Shown here: one piece after another, positions 1 to 7,851 of the stretch | How the letters are laid out: each line of letters starts with the position of its first letter | How positions within the stretch are numbered: position 1 is the first letter of the stretch | Assembly (NCBI RefSeq): GCF_023544445.1 | Contig: NZ_JALPVJ010000011.1 | Span: 1 to 64,000 of the forward strand | Direction of reading: 5' to 3' | Origin: Actinoplanes sp. M2I2 | GTDB taxonomy: Bacteria > Actinomycetota > Actinomycetes > Mycobacteriales > Micromonosporaceae | Length of the DNA: 64,000 nt | The notes under the pieces: generated by a model | Database searches by the model: none | What the model saw: the letters and a program-made list of their open reading frames with translations, nothing else | Told to the model about the DNA's origin: nothing | Made by a program: the position numbers and the translations under genes

Positions 1-87
1 GAAGGCTCCGTCATCCAGGGCTGGCGACAAGCCCTCGGCGCCCTCGCCCTGCACTACCCAGACCGCATCGGCCCTTACATCAACTAA
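1..87 (+). mobile_element. 3' end of an IS256-like (mutator) transposase gene, cut by the window edge
   Basis: The window opens inside a reading frame of 28 codons that ends at TAA 85-87. The tail reads Gly-Trp-Arg-Gln-Ala-Leu ... His-Tyr-Pro-Asp-Arg-Ile, similar to the conserved W-x-x-A-(x)n-P-x-R-(I/L) ending of IS256-family DDE transposases. The family call rests mainly on the sequence just downstream (104-127), which looks like an IS256-type terminal repeat. Most of the transposase lies outside the window, so integrity and activity cannot be judged. Confidence 0.5.
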
Positions 88-103
88 CAAACCACAAGAT
101 CAC

Positions 104-127
104 TTACACAAAAATCTTGACAGGCTC
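104..127 (+). repeat. Putative terminal inverted repeat of the IS256-like element
   Basis: Read on the minus strand this 24-bp stretch begins GAGCCTGTCAAG and ends TGTGTAA, the layout typical of IS256-family ends (G-A-G-x-C-T-G-T ... T-G-T-G-T-A-A). It lies 17 bp after the transposase stop and marks the element boundary. The partner repeat and any target duplication are outside the window. Confidence 0.5.
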
Positions 128-261
128 TCGACCTCACCGATCTCGAGACGGCAGACCTGAAGTTCTTCGACCCGCTCCACTTGCCGAACATGAACTCCTA
201 CAACTGCGCCCTCTTCGCCCACCTGGCTTCGGAGGGCCACCTCAGGCCGGCGGCTCTCTGA
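127..261 (+). pseudogene. Beheaded gene fragment directly abutting the IS end
   Basis: An open frame without a sensible start runs from the IS boundary to TGA 259-261 (44 codons). Its protein-like composition (Asp-Leu-Thr-Asp-Leu-Glu ... Phe-Phe-Asp-Pro-Leu-His ... Asn-Ser-Tyr-Asn-Cys) and the way it begins exactly where the IS terminal repeat ends suggest the 3' remnant of a gene interrupted by insertion. I do not recognise the family. No ribosome binding site is visible, so expression is unlikely unless driven from the IS. Confidence 0.4.
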
Positions 262-306
262 GCCCGTCATCACGGCTGCGCCACCCCCAAAGTCCTCCCA
301 GCTGAA

Positions 307-440
307 GGCTTGGGTGATCTCCCCGGGGCGGCAGCCGAAGTCCACCGTGAGCAGGGGCAGGAGGCAAGCGCCCTTTGCTTGCGTCCTGCCCCTGCTTGCG
401 ATTCGCTCCGAGCTTCCGGCCCGGGGAGATCACCCAAGCC
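307..440. repeat. 134-bp nested inverted repeat (possible MITE-like or stem-loop element)
   Basis: The outer arms are a perfect 21-bp inverted repeat, 307-327 and 420-440 (left arm contains GGGTGATCTCCCCGGG). Inside is a second pair, 350-370 and 376-396, matching at 19 of 21 positions (core AGCAGGGGCAGGAG) around a 5-nt loop. The region 262-597 contains no convincing gene: three frames are open here but their translations are low-complexity and overlapping. The remainder, 441-597, shows nothing recognisable. Confidence 0.75.
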
Positions 441-597
441 CGCCACCGCTCCACCGCAAGAAAGCCGCCCGGGTTCATCTCTCCGAGCGGCCGGGGTTTG
501 GGGCAGCGCCCCAAGGTCTACCCCCGACGAAGTCGCTCCTGGAGGGACCTGTTTCGCGTCGGCCGGCCGGTGTCATGGCTGTGCTTTGCTGAAGGCC

Positions 598-1023
598 GTG
601 CACAACTACCGCTTCAAACGCCAGACCGGCAAGTTCGGCGTCTTCGTCGGTGTCACCGCCCACGCCCTACGGCAGACCACCCCACCGATGCGGGCCGATC
701 ACATCAGCGGTCGCGTCTGGCTGGACACGTCCGAGGTCACCGACGGCTTCCGCGGGACATCGCTGACACTGAGTCAGAACCAAATCGAATGGCTGCAGAC
801 CGGACTGCGCCACGTCGCAGACGCCATCACAGGCGCCGAACCGACCGCCCACCTCGTCGTCGTCATCGACGCGTTGGAGATCGTCGAGATGGACTACGTC
901 GACGAGGCCCTCGCCCCCGCGATCGCCGGCTGGGCAGCCCAGGAGTTCGGATTCGCCGACCGGCCCGTCGATATCCGGTTCGACGACCAGACCAACCAGT
1001 GCTTCGTCTCTTGGCCAGGCTGA
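598..1023 (+). CDS. Hypothetical protein, about 141 aa
   Basis: A credible coding frame ends at TGA 1021-1023. GTG 598 is chosen as start because the translation becomes protein-like from there (Val-His-Asn-Tyr-Arg-Phe-Lys); TTG 586 and ATG 688 are alternatives. The frame stays open back to about 310 but crosses the nested inverted repeat and is Pro/Arg-rich there, so that part is probably not coding. The C-terminal part is acidic (a run of Ile, Val, Glu and Asp around residues 85-105). No signal peptide, membrane segment or known motif is seen. It lies convergent to the small minus-strand peptide gene at 1044. Function unknown. Confidence 0.5.
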   Translation: MHNYRFKRQTGKFGVFVGVTAHALRQTTPPMRADHISGRVWLDTSEVTDGFRGTSLTLSQNQIEWLQTGLRHVADAITGAEPTAHLVVVIDALEIVEMDYVDEALAPAIAGWAAQEFGFADRPVDIRFDDQTNQCFVSWPG

Positions 1024-1043
1024 TCCAGTCTCCGTCGACCTCA

Positions 1044-1151
1044 TCAGGTCAGCCGGGTATTCCAGAGACGATTCGTGGCCGTGCGGTTGGTGGAACCGGC
1101 GATGCGGCGTGCCTCGGCGATGACGTCAGCGTCGACATCCTGTTCGGTCAT
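1044..1151 (-). CDS. 35-aa VapB-like antitoxin remnant, no toxin partner
   Basis: ATG 1151 is preceded by a good ribosome binding site (GGGAGG, eight bases upstream) and opens a 35-codon frame. The peptide has the pattern D-x-D-(x)2-A-E-A-R-R-(I/L)-x-G-(S/T)-T-N-R-T-A-T, reminiscent of the ribbon-helix-helix segment of VapB antitoxins. In such families the peptide usually continues for 30 or more residues and is followed by a PIN-domain toxin. Here it ends in a short Leu-Trp-Asn-Thr-Arg-Leu tail and the next gene is convergent, so this looks like a decayed orphan. It could also be a chance ORF with a good RBS. Confidence 0.35.
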   Translation of the reverse strand: MTEQDVDADVIAEARRIAGSTNRTATNRLWNTRLT

Positions 1152-1255
1152 GTCGGTGACCTCCCGGCAGTCGTAGACGTCGTCCAGCTCGGCGAGGCGA
1201 TCAGCCAGCTCCAGCGTGTCGTGGCCGAAGGTGCTGTGTGCCCACCCGGTCGTTC

Positions 1256-2494
1256 TCAGGAGGCGACTCCCCGCAACGCTCCCGGGGCTTCGTCGAGGTG
1301 GCGGGAGCTGCGCCAGGGCAACAGCACCGAACTGGCCAGCACCCCTGCGCCGCAGACCAGCAACGCCGTCCGCACGCTGGTCACCGCGGCCAGTGCGCCA
1401 CCCAGGGCGATGCAGACCGGCTGCACCGTCCGAGACGTCACCGACCAGCAGGTGATCACCCGCGACAGCAACTCGTCGGCGGTCTCGGTCATGCGGTAGG
1501 TCGCGAACGCCGGGTTGAACACCCCCGAGCCGAACAACGCCAGGAACTCCACCGCGGCCACCAGCACGAAACCGGCCACGCCGCCCGGGATCAGCGCGAG
1601 GATCCACAGCCACAGCGCTCGCCCGACGCCGGAGACCAGCAGCACCCGGCGCCGCCCGAAGCGCCTGTTCAGCCGGCTGGTGCTGAGGGCGCCGGCCACC
1701 CCGCCCAGGCAGGCCAGGCCCCAGGCCAGCCCGTACTGCCAGGCGGTGAAGCCGAGCTCGCGCACCATCAGCACGGTGAGCAGGGGTGACGCCGCCATCA
1801 TGGCCCCGGCGAACAGCTGCTGGTTGATGAACAGCGCCCGCAGGCCGGCGTGGCCGGCGATGTAGCGCCACCCCGCGGTGATCTCCTCGAGCCTGTTCCG
1901 GCGGGGGCCCGGCGCCGGTGGGGGCGGTTCCGGCGTACGCAGGGAACGCACTCCCACCGCGGAGAGCAGGAAGCTCACGGCGTCGGCGGTGACGGTCCAG
2001 GCGATCCCGAGCCAGGAGGTGAGCAGGCCGCCGACGGCCGGGCCCGCGCTGTACGCCGTCCAGAACGTCGCTTCGAAGCGGCCGTTCGCGGTGTCCCGGT
2101 CGCCCGGGCCGACCAGGGCCTTGAGGTGGGCGCCACTGGCCGCCGCGAAGAGGATCGTGCCGGCCGCCTGCACCACGGCGACCACGCAGAGCTGGGCGAA
2201 GGTCAGCGCGCCGGCCAGCATCGCGACGGGCACGCTGACGATCGCGAGGAACCGGGCCAGGTCGGCGGCGATCATCACGGGGCGCTTCGGGCGGTACTCG
2301 ATCCACGGGCCGGCCGGCAAGGTCAGCGCGGCGGCGGCCAGACCGCCGAGCGCGGCCAGCAGCGACACCTGGAACTCGGGCACGTCCAGCACGAACACCG
2401 CGACCAGCGGCAGCGCGCCGAAGCCGACACCGGTGCCGAGCTCGCTGATCGCGTACGCCGACCAGAGCCGGCGGAAGTCGGAGCCGAGCGCCAC
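1256..2494 (-). CDS. MFS transporter
   Basis: A 412-aa integral membrane protein with about twelve hydrophobic segments in two halves separated by a Pro-rich loop (near residue 190), as in the major facilitator superfamily. The N-terminal Asp-Phe-Arg-Arg-Leu-Trp and the run after TM2 (Pro-Lys-Arg-Pro-Val-Met) match the drug/macrolide-efflux (enterobactin exporter-like) MFS group. The substrate cannot be read from sequence. The start is GTG 2494; a TAGGGT box six bases upstream makes a leaderless transcript likely. It follows the GGDEF-EAL gene by nine bases on the same strand, so it can be read from both its own promoter and the upstream operon. Confidence 0.85.
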   Translation of the reverse strand: MALGSDFRRLWSAYAISELGTGVGFGALPLVAVFVLDVPEFQVSLLAALGGLAAAALTLPAGPWIEYRPKRPVMIAADLARFLAIVSVPVAMLAGALTFAQLCVVAVVQAAGTILFAAASGAHLKALVGPGDRDTANGRFEATFWTAYSAGPAVGGLLTSWLGIAWTVTADAVSFLLSAVGVRSLRTPEPPPPAPGPRRNRLEEITAGWRYIAGHAGLRALFINQQLFAGAMMAASPLLTVLMVRELGFTAWQYGLAWGLACLGGVAGALSTSRLNRRFGRRRVLLVSGVGRALWLWILALIPGGVAGFVLVAAVEFLALFGSGVFNPAFATYRMTETADELLSRVITCWSVTSRTVQPVCIALGGALAAVTSVRTALLVCGAGVLASSVLLPWRSSRHLDEAPGALRGVAS

Positions 2495-2500
2495 CCGGGC

Positions 2501-2506
2501 ACCCTA
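2501..2506 (-). promoter_or_regulatory. -10 box of a leaderless promoter for the MFS gene
   Basis: Minus-strand TAGGGT followed by exactly six bases and GTG 2494. The box contains the TAG stop codon of the upstream GGDEF-EAL gene (2506-2504), so termination codon and promoter element share bases. Confidence 0.5.
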
Positions 2507-4687
2507 CCGGGCCGGAACCTCCACGCCGTCGAAGGCGGGCTGCGACACGGGCCGCCCGAAGTGGTAGCCCTGCGCGAACCGGTAGCCCAGGTCGTGCAGC
2601 AGGGCGGCCTGCTCGGCGGTCTCCACGCCCTCGGCCACGGCGGTGAGGCCGAGGCCGTCGCTGACCTGGATCAGCGCGGTGGCGATGACCGCGTGCCGGC
2701 CGGCCAGGGCGAGGTTGTCGACGAACGACTTGTCGACCTTGAGCACGTCCACCGGCACGGTCTGCAGCAGTCCGAGCGAGGAGTGCCCGGTGCCGAAGTC
2801 GTCCAGGGCGATCCGGACGCCCATCCGGTGCAGCTCCTCGACGGCGGCCACGGCGACGCCACCGCCGAACACCGCGGTCTCGGTCACCTCGACGATCAGG
2901 CTCGAGGGGTCCATGCCGGCCCGGGCCAGGGCGTCCGCGACCACGCCGGCGAACCCGGGCTCGGCGAGCTGGCGGGCCGAGACGTTGACGCTGATCCGTT
3001 CGGGGGCGCGATCGCCGTACCCGGCCTGCCAGGCGACGAACTGGTCGCATGCCGCCCGCAGGATCCACTCGCCCAGCTCGACGATGAGGCCGTTGCGCTC
3101 GGCGACCGGGATGAACGCGGCCGGGCTGCGCCGGCCCCAGCGGACGAGCGCCTCGACGTAGCGGATCCGGCCGTCGGGCAGCGCGACGATCGGCTGGTAG
3201 ACCAGGTGGAACTGGCCGGCGTCGAGCGCGGACCGCAGCTCGGCGCCGAGGCGGGCCTCCTCGTCGGCCCGGTCGTCCAGCTCGACCGCGTACCGGCGGA
3301 ACCGGGCCTGGGACGTCTTGGCCGCGTACATGGCCACGTCGGCGCGGCGCAGCACCTCGACCGGGTCGGCGCCGTCGGCCACGCCGATCGCGGCGCTGAC
3401 CAGCAGTTCGTGGCCGTCGACGGCGAACGGCCGGCGCAGCGCGCCCGCGAGCCGGTCGATGACCGCGTCGCCCTCGGCGGCGCTCGCGTCGGCCAGCAAC
3501 AGGGCGAACTCATCGCCGCCCATCCGGGCCAGCAGGCCTTCGCCGGGCAGTTCGCTGCTCAGCCGGGCGGCCACCGCGACCAGCAGGTGGTCGCCGACCG
3601 CGTGCCCGTGCCGGTCGTTGACCCGTTTGAAGCCGTTGAGGTCGAGCAGGCACACCTGCGGCGAACCGGCGGCCACGGCCGCGCGCAACCGGAGCTCGAA
3701 GCGCCGGCGGTTCGCGAGCCCGGTGAGGTCGTCGCGCATGGCCAGCTCCTCGAGCTCGGCCGCCTGCCGCTGGGTCTGCCCCACGAACCCGGCGAGCCGG
3801 GTCAGCACGAGCAGGAACAGCAGGACCGCGCCGACGCCGATGGCCGGCCAGTTGATGACCTCGCCCCGGGCGCCCTGCAGGAACAGCACCGCGGGCGCCG
3901 TCATCGTGACCCCGCCCAGCAGCAGGAGCCGGCCCCGCCGGAAGCGCGGGACGGTGGCGGCCCGGTGCCCGATGCGCGCCATCGACGGGTGCAGCGCGGC
4001 GCCGGCCCACATCGCGTACGCGAGGATGAAGCAGGAGTGGGTCAGGGTGTCGGAGTACGAGTCGTCCCTGTCGGTCAGGCTCCACACGACGTCGCCGGTG
4101 AAGTTCAAGGCGCAGCCGAACGCGAGCAGCCAGCGGCCGGCCACGCGCGGGCCGGGCCGGCTGATCAGCCGGGTGACGACCGCGCAGAGCAGCACGTCGA
4201 ACGTCGGATAACCGGCCTTGACCAGGCGTTGGACCAGGGGAATGCCCTGCTCGCCGAGGGTCGGCTGGATGACGAGGACCCAGAACACCAGGCCGGCGCC
4301 GGCGGCGATGATCGCGGCGTCGATCAGCCCGGCGGGCTCCCGGCGGCCCCGGCCGCGCGAGATCATCAGCAGCCCGGCCAGGAGCACCGGGTACGCCGAG
4401 AAGTAGATCAGGTCGTCCCAGTAGGGGCTCGGGTGCTCACCGAGCACCAGCCCGCTCACCTCGTACACGACGTCGGCGCAGACGTAGCTGATCAACCCGG
4501 CCGCGAACACCCACCAGCCGCGCGCGGCGGCCGGGCGGTGCCGACGGATGCCGGCGACGACCGCGGCGAAGGCGAGGACGCCGAACCCGTTGTAGACCAC
4601 GACCGGGGTGAGACCGCCGTCCGGGAGCAGCGGGTATCCGGCGCAGACGAGCGCCCCCGCCACCATCCAGATCCACCAAGCCCGCAT
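2504..4687 (-). CDS. Membrane-anchored GGDEF-EAL cyclic-di-GMP protein
   Basis: A 727-aa protein. Residues 1 to about 290 hold eight or so membrane helices; a GGDEF domain follows (about 310-470) and then an EAL domain (about 480-725). The cyclase half keeps the Mg-binding Asp (L-L-D-L-N-G-F-K), the guanine contacts (N-D and G-D) and the intact GGDEF loop; no RxxD inhibitory site is seen. The EAL half retains Glu of EAL, Asn of N-V-S-A-R-Q-L, Glu of E-V-T-E-T, the D-D-F-G-T-G pair, Lys of K-V-D-K-S-F and Glu of E-G-V-E-T, so it could hydrolyse c-di-GMP. Start ATG 4687 has GGCAGGA upstream. It has a close paralogue at 37926-40166. Confidence 0.9.
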   Translation of the reverse strand: MRAWWIWMVAGALVCAGYPLLPDGGLTPVVVYNGFGVLAFAAVVAGIRRHRPAAARGWWVFAAGLISYVCADVVYEVSGLVLGEHPSPYWDDLIYFSAYPVLLAGLLMISRGRGRREPAGLIDAAIIAAGAGLVFWVLVIQPTLGEQGIPLVQRLVKAGYPTFDVLLCAVVTRLISRPGPRVAGRWLLAFGCALNFTGDVVWSLTDRDDSYSDTLTHSCFILAYAMWAGAALHPSMARIGHRAATVPRFRRGRLLLLGGVTMTAPAVLFLQGARGEVINWPAIGVGAVLLFLLVLTRLAGFVGQTQRQAAELEELAMRDDLTGLANRRRFELRLRAAVAAGSPQVCLLDLNGFKRVNDRHGHAVGDHLLVAVAARLSSELPGEGLLARMGGDEFALLLADASAAEGDAVIDRLAGALRRPFAVDGHELLVSAAIGVADGADPVEVLRRADVAMYAAKTSQARFRRYAVELDDRADEEARLGAELRSALDAGQFHLVYQPIVALPDGRIRYVEALVRWGRRSPAAFIPVAERNGLIVELGEWILRAACDQFVAWQAGYGDRAPERISVNVSARQLAEPGFAGVVADALARAGMDPSSLIVEVTETAVFGGGVAVAAVEELHRMGVRIALDDFGTGHSSLGLLQTVPVDVLKVDKSFVDNLALAGRHAVIATALIQVSDGLGLTAVAEGVETAEQAALLHDLGYRFAQGYHFGRPVSQPAFDGVEVPAR

Positions 4688-4737
4688 GTCCTGCCGGATC
4701 GGCCGGGCGGGCCGTCGCCTGAACGGTCGGCCGGTTG

Positions 4738-6324
4738 CTACGCGGGTGCGGCTCGTTCCACGATCGCGGCGGTGTCGGCGTTCGCGGACAGGGTGCCGAA
4801 CGTGTGCCCCCACTCGCCGCCGAGCCGGCTGGCGCAGAACGCGTCGGCGACGGCCGGTGGGGCGTACCGGACCAGAAGCGAAGCCTGGAGCACGAGGGCC
4901 AGCTGCTCGGCGGTGCGCCGGGCCTCGTCCTCCTTGGGCACGCTCAGCCTCGAGATCGCCGCGTCCAGGTGCCGGTCGGCCCCGGCCGCCCGCGACACCT
5001 CGGCGTGGAAGGCCTCCAGGCTGTCGGGCTCGCGCCCCAGCGTCCGCAGGACGTCGAGCGCCTGGACGTTGCCGGAGCCCTCCCAGATCGAGTTGAGCGG
5101 GGCGTCGCGATAGAGCCGGGGCAGACCCGAGTCCTCGACGTAGCCGTTGCCGCCCAGACATTCGAGCGCCTCACCGACCACCGCGGGCTGCCGCTTGCAC
5201 ACCCAGAACTTGCCCACCGCGACGGCCAGCCGCTGGAAGGCCTGCTCCCCCCGGTCGACCGCGCCGGCCAGCCGCATCGCCAGCAGGGTCGCGGCCTCGC
5301 TCTCGAGGGCCAGATCGGCCAGGACGTTGCGCATCACGGGCTTGCCGGCCAGCGGCCCGCCGAACGCGTGCCGGTGCCGGGTGTGGTGGACGGCCTGGTT
5401 GAGGGCGGCCCGCATGCCGGACGCCGAGCCGGTCACGCAGTCGAGGCGGGTCATCGCCACCATCTCGATGATCGTGCGGACCCCGCGGCCCTCCCCGCCG
5501 ACCAGCCAGGCGACGGTGTCGTCGAACTCGGGCTCGCTGCTGGCGTTGCTGCGGTTGCCCAGCTTGTCCTTGAGCCGCTGGATGCGGAAGGGGTTGCGGG
5601 TGCCGTCGGGCAGCACGCGGGGCACGAGGAAGCAGGAGAGCCCGGCCGGCGCCTGCGCGAGCACGAGGAACAGGTCGCACATCGGGGCGCTGGTGAACCA
5701 CTTGTGGCCGCGCAGCCGCCAGGTGCCGTCACCCGCCGAGGTGGCCCGGGTGGTGTTCGCGCGGACGTCGGAGCCGCCCTGCTTCTCGGTCATGCCCATG
5801 CCGGCCAGCAGACCGGTCTTGGTGGCCGGGGTGCGCAGCCCGAAGTCGTACGACCGGGAGGTGAGCAGCGGCTCGTAGGCGGCGGCCAGCTCCGGGGCGT
5901 GCCGCAACGCCGGCACCACGGCGTAGGTCATCGAGATGGGGCAGGAGTGCCCGGCCTCGACCTGGGACCAGACGTGCAGCCCGGCGGCCCGGGCGACGTG
6001 CGCGCCGGTCCGCTCGCCGGCCCACGGCGCCCCGGCCAGCCCGGCCGACACCGCCACGTCCATGAGCCGGTGCCACGAGGGGTGGAAGTCGACCTCGTCG
6101 ACGCGATTGCCGTACCGGTCGTGGGTGATCAGCCGGGGCTCGTACCGGTTGGCCTCGTCGGCCCACCGCTGCGGCTCGGCCGTGCCGGCCAGCTTCCCGA
6201 GCCGGTGCAGGTCACCCACGGCCCAGCCGGCGCCCTCGCGCTCGACGGCCGCCAGCAGCGCCACGTCGGCGGCGACGTCATAGTCCACCAGCGGCGGCGC
6301 CTGGTTGAAGACCTCGTGCGTCAT
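4738..6324 (-). CDS. aidB: AidB-like acyl-CoA dehydrogenase family protein
   Basis: A 528-aa protein, close to the 541 aa of E. coli AidB and longer than ordinary acyl-CoA dehydrogenases. The N-terminus (Thr-His-Glu-Val-Phe-Asn-Gln-x-Pro-Pro-Leu) and the segment Glu-Gly-Ala-Gly-Trp are AidB hallmarks. The flavin-domain signatures M-T-E-K-Q-G-G-S-D-V and N-S-I-W-E-G-S-G-N are intact. AidB proteins bind FAD and DNA and are linked to alkylation-stress protection in E. coli; enzymatic isovaleryl-CoA dehydrogenase activity is weak there. The role here is inferred. The start is ATG 6324 with TAGATT six bases upstream, so it can be transcribed independently of the CHAT operon that ends 39 bp before it. 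Confidence 0.85.
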   Translation of the reverse strand: MTHEVFNQAPPLVDYDVAADVALLAAVEREGAGWAVGDLHRLGKLAGTAEPQRWADEANRYEPRLITHDRYGNRVDEVDFHPSWHRLMDVAVSAGLAGAPWAGERTGAHVARAAGLHVWSQVEAGHSCPISMTYAVVPALRHAPELAAAYEPLLTSRSYDFGLRTPATKTGLLAGMGMTEKQGGSDVRANTTRATSAGDGTWRLRGHKWFTSAPMCDLFLVLAQAPAGLSCFLVPRVLPDGTRNPFRIQRLKDKLGNRSNASSEPEFDDTVAWLVGGEGRGVRTIIEMVAMTRLDCVTGSASGMRAALNQAVHHTRHRHAFGGPLAGKPVMRNVLADLALESEAATLLAMRLAGAVDRGEQAFQRLAVAVGKFWVCKRQPAVVGEALECLGGNGYVEDSGLPRLYRDAPLNSIWEGSGNVQALDVLRTLGREPDSLEAFHAEVSRAAGADRHLDAAISRLSVPKEDEARRTAEQLALVLQASLLVRYAPPAVADAFCASRLGGEWGHTFGTLSANADTAAIVERAAPA

Positions 6325-6330
6325 CCAGCC

Positions 6331-6336
6331 AATCTA
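6331..6336 (-). promoter_or_regulatory. -10 box of a leaderless promoter for aidB
   Basis: Minus-strand TAGATT followed by six bases and ATG 6324, in the 39-bp gap after the FHIPEP-like gene. Confidence 0.5.
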
Positions 6337-6363
6337 CCGCCGGGTAACTCGCGGGAGCATGCC

Positions 6364-7851
6364 TCACCACACCCCGGCCACCCGGCGCGGGCCGGTGGTC
6401 CGCGGCGTCCCCGGGCCGACGGGAACGAGCTGGAGGTTCGGCGGGATCTCCTGCACTGCCAGAACGCGCAGGTCAGGGAACTCGGGCCGCAGCTCGCCGA
6501 GCAGCCAGCTCCGGAGGGAGAGCGACGGCGCCACCAACGGGGCGTGGGGGTGGAGCGTCACCGCGGGCCGTACCTCGTCGGCGATCCGGTCGGCCAGTTC
6601 CTCGGACGCTTCCGCCGGCCAGGTCTCCGGCGGAAGCTGGTGCACGGCCAGGGTGTTCTCGTGGGGCGCCATGCGGCAGCGCTCTTCGAGCCACCGTCGC
6701 CGCAGCAACGCGACGGCGTCGCGGGGGGCGGGCAGCCGGGCCGGGGAGCGGACGGCTGCGGCGGCGATCGGTCCCTCCGAGAACCGGACCGCCCCGGTCG
6801 GCGCGGGCGTGGGGTCGAGGTCGAGCAGCCAGTCGAGCAGGGTGGCCGGATGCCGCACCGAGATCCCCTCGGCGACCAGCGCGCGGGTGACTGCGGCGAG
6901 CCAGCGGCTGCTGTACCGCTTCTCGACGGCCCGGATGGTGTCCGGCAGGGCCCAGCGCAAAGGGTCGAGGATCTCGGCCAGCCCGGTGAGCGAGACGAGC
7001 CGGGACGCGTGCTGCCGCAGCACCGCGTGCAGCTCCTGGTGCACCTCGTCGAGCGGCCGGTCGGTGCGCAGCGGGCGGCTCGGGAGCGTCAGGGCGTTGA
7101 TCCGGATGGCGAAATGGTGGTCGGGGACGGCCGGGTCGACGACGAACTGGAACCCGGGCCCGAGGACGCCTTGATCGGAGTAGAACGTGGTGCGCAGCGA
7201 CGAGAAGGACTCTTGGGCCGGCTGGGCGGTCGTCACGTGGCGCAGGGTCTCACGGGTGAACCGGAGGTCCACGGTCGGCGAACGCAGCCGGGCGATCAGC
7301 GCTTCGGCGAGCTCCGCCGGGTGTGACGCGTCGGCCGAGGCTTCGATCACCTCACCGACGGCGGCCCGGTCGGCCAGGGAGACGCCCTGGTCGAGCACCT
7401 CCGGGAGGGCCTCGGCCAGGAGGCTTCCCCCGCCCAGCTCCGTGGCCAGCCGACCCGCGTACGCGGCGTCGAGGAGCACCGACGGGCGGCGGTTGATGGC
7501 GGCAGCGCAGACCGACGCGGCGTAACCCGCCGTATCGGACGGCTCGGGAAGGTCGGTGGCCGTGCACCGGACCCGCCGGCCGTTGATACGCAGCAGATAG
7601 GGCTCGACCGACCCGCGATCGGCGGTGACCGTGACATCCGGCCTTCCGGGCAGCCCCAGCGCCACCAGATTTGCCGCGACGACGGCCGACACCGTCGACC
7701 CGGTCCGGGTGAGTCCAGGATCGTCCGGCTCCACGGCCAGGTTCATGGTCACCGCGATCGCGGTGTCCAAGTCGTCCGGCTTGGACAGTGAGTCCGAGAG
7801 CCGGTCGGCCGCGCGAACCACCCGCGACCACATCGAAGTTCTTCCGGTCAT
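6364..7851 (-). CDS. FHIPEP (FlhA cytoplasmic domain)-like protein
   Basis: A 495-aa protein with no membrane segment. The C-terminal third carries the hallmarks of the FlhA/InvA export-gate cytoplasmic domain: a helical segment around Leu-Val-Ala-Glu-Gly-Ile-Ser-Val-Arg resembling the V-L-Q-N-L-L-x-E-x-V-x-I-R-D block, then Pro-Leu-Val-Ala-Pro-Ser-Leu-Ser-Leu-Arg, Phe-Pro-Asp-Leu-Arg-Val-Leu and Q-E-I-P-P-N, matching the V-L-S-Y-x-E-I-P-P-(D/N) ending of FlhA. The N-terminal part contains a segment (Pro-Asp-Val-Thr-Val ... Arg-Ile-Asn-Gly-Arg) like FlhA subdomain 1. The eight-helix membrane half of FlhA is absent and no flagellar or secretion genes are nearby. The ATG overlaps the TPR gene stop as ATGA. 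It probably acts as a binding scaffold in the CHAT cassette; that role is inference. Confidence 0.7.
   Translation of the reverse strand: MTGRTSMWSRVVRAADRLSDSLSKPDDLDTAIAVTMNLAVEPDDPGLTRTGSTVSAVVAANLVALGLPGRPDVTVTADRGSVEPYLLRINGRRVRCTATDLPEPSDTAGYAASVCAAAINRRPSVLLDAAYAGRLATELGGGSLLAEALPEVLDQGVSLADRAAVGEVIEASADASHPAELAEALIARLRSPTVDLRFTRETLRHVTTAQPAQESFSSLRTTFYSDQGVLGPGFQFVVDPAVPDHHFAIRINALTLPSRPLRTDRPLDEVHQELHAVLRQHASRLVSLTGLAEILDPLRWALPDTIRAVEKRYSSRWLAAVTRALVAEGISVRHPATLLDWLLDLDPTPAPTGAVRFSEGPIAAAAVRSPARLPAPRDAVALLRRRWLEERCRMAPHENTLAVHQLPPETWPAEASEELADRIADEVRPAVTLHPHAPLVAPSLSLRSWLLGELRPEFPDLRVLAVQEIPPNLQLVPVGPGTPRTTGPRRVAGVW

Noticed and set aside
310..597. N-terminal extension of the hypothetical gene at 598 through the nested inverted repeat
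   Set aside because: Translation is low-complexity in all three frames and crosses the repeat; coding looks credible only after 598.
1850..5113. Very long plus-strand open frame (over 1000 codons) opposite the MFS and GGDEF-EAL genes
   Set aside because: Composition is Arg/Gly/Asp/Gln-rich with no domain; it mirrors the third-position GC bias of the real minus-strand genes.
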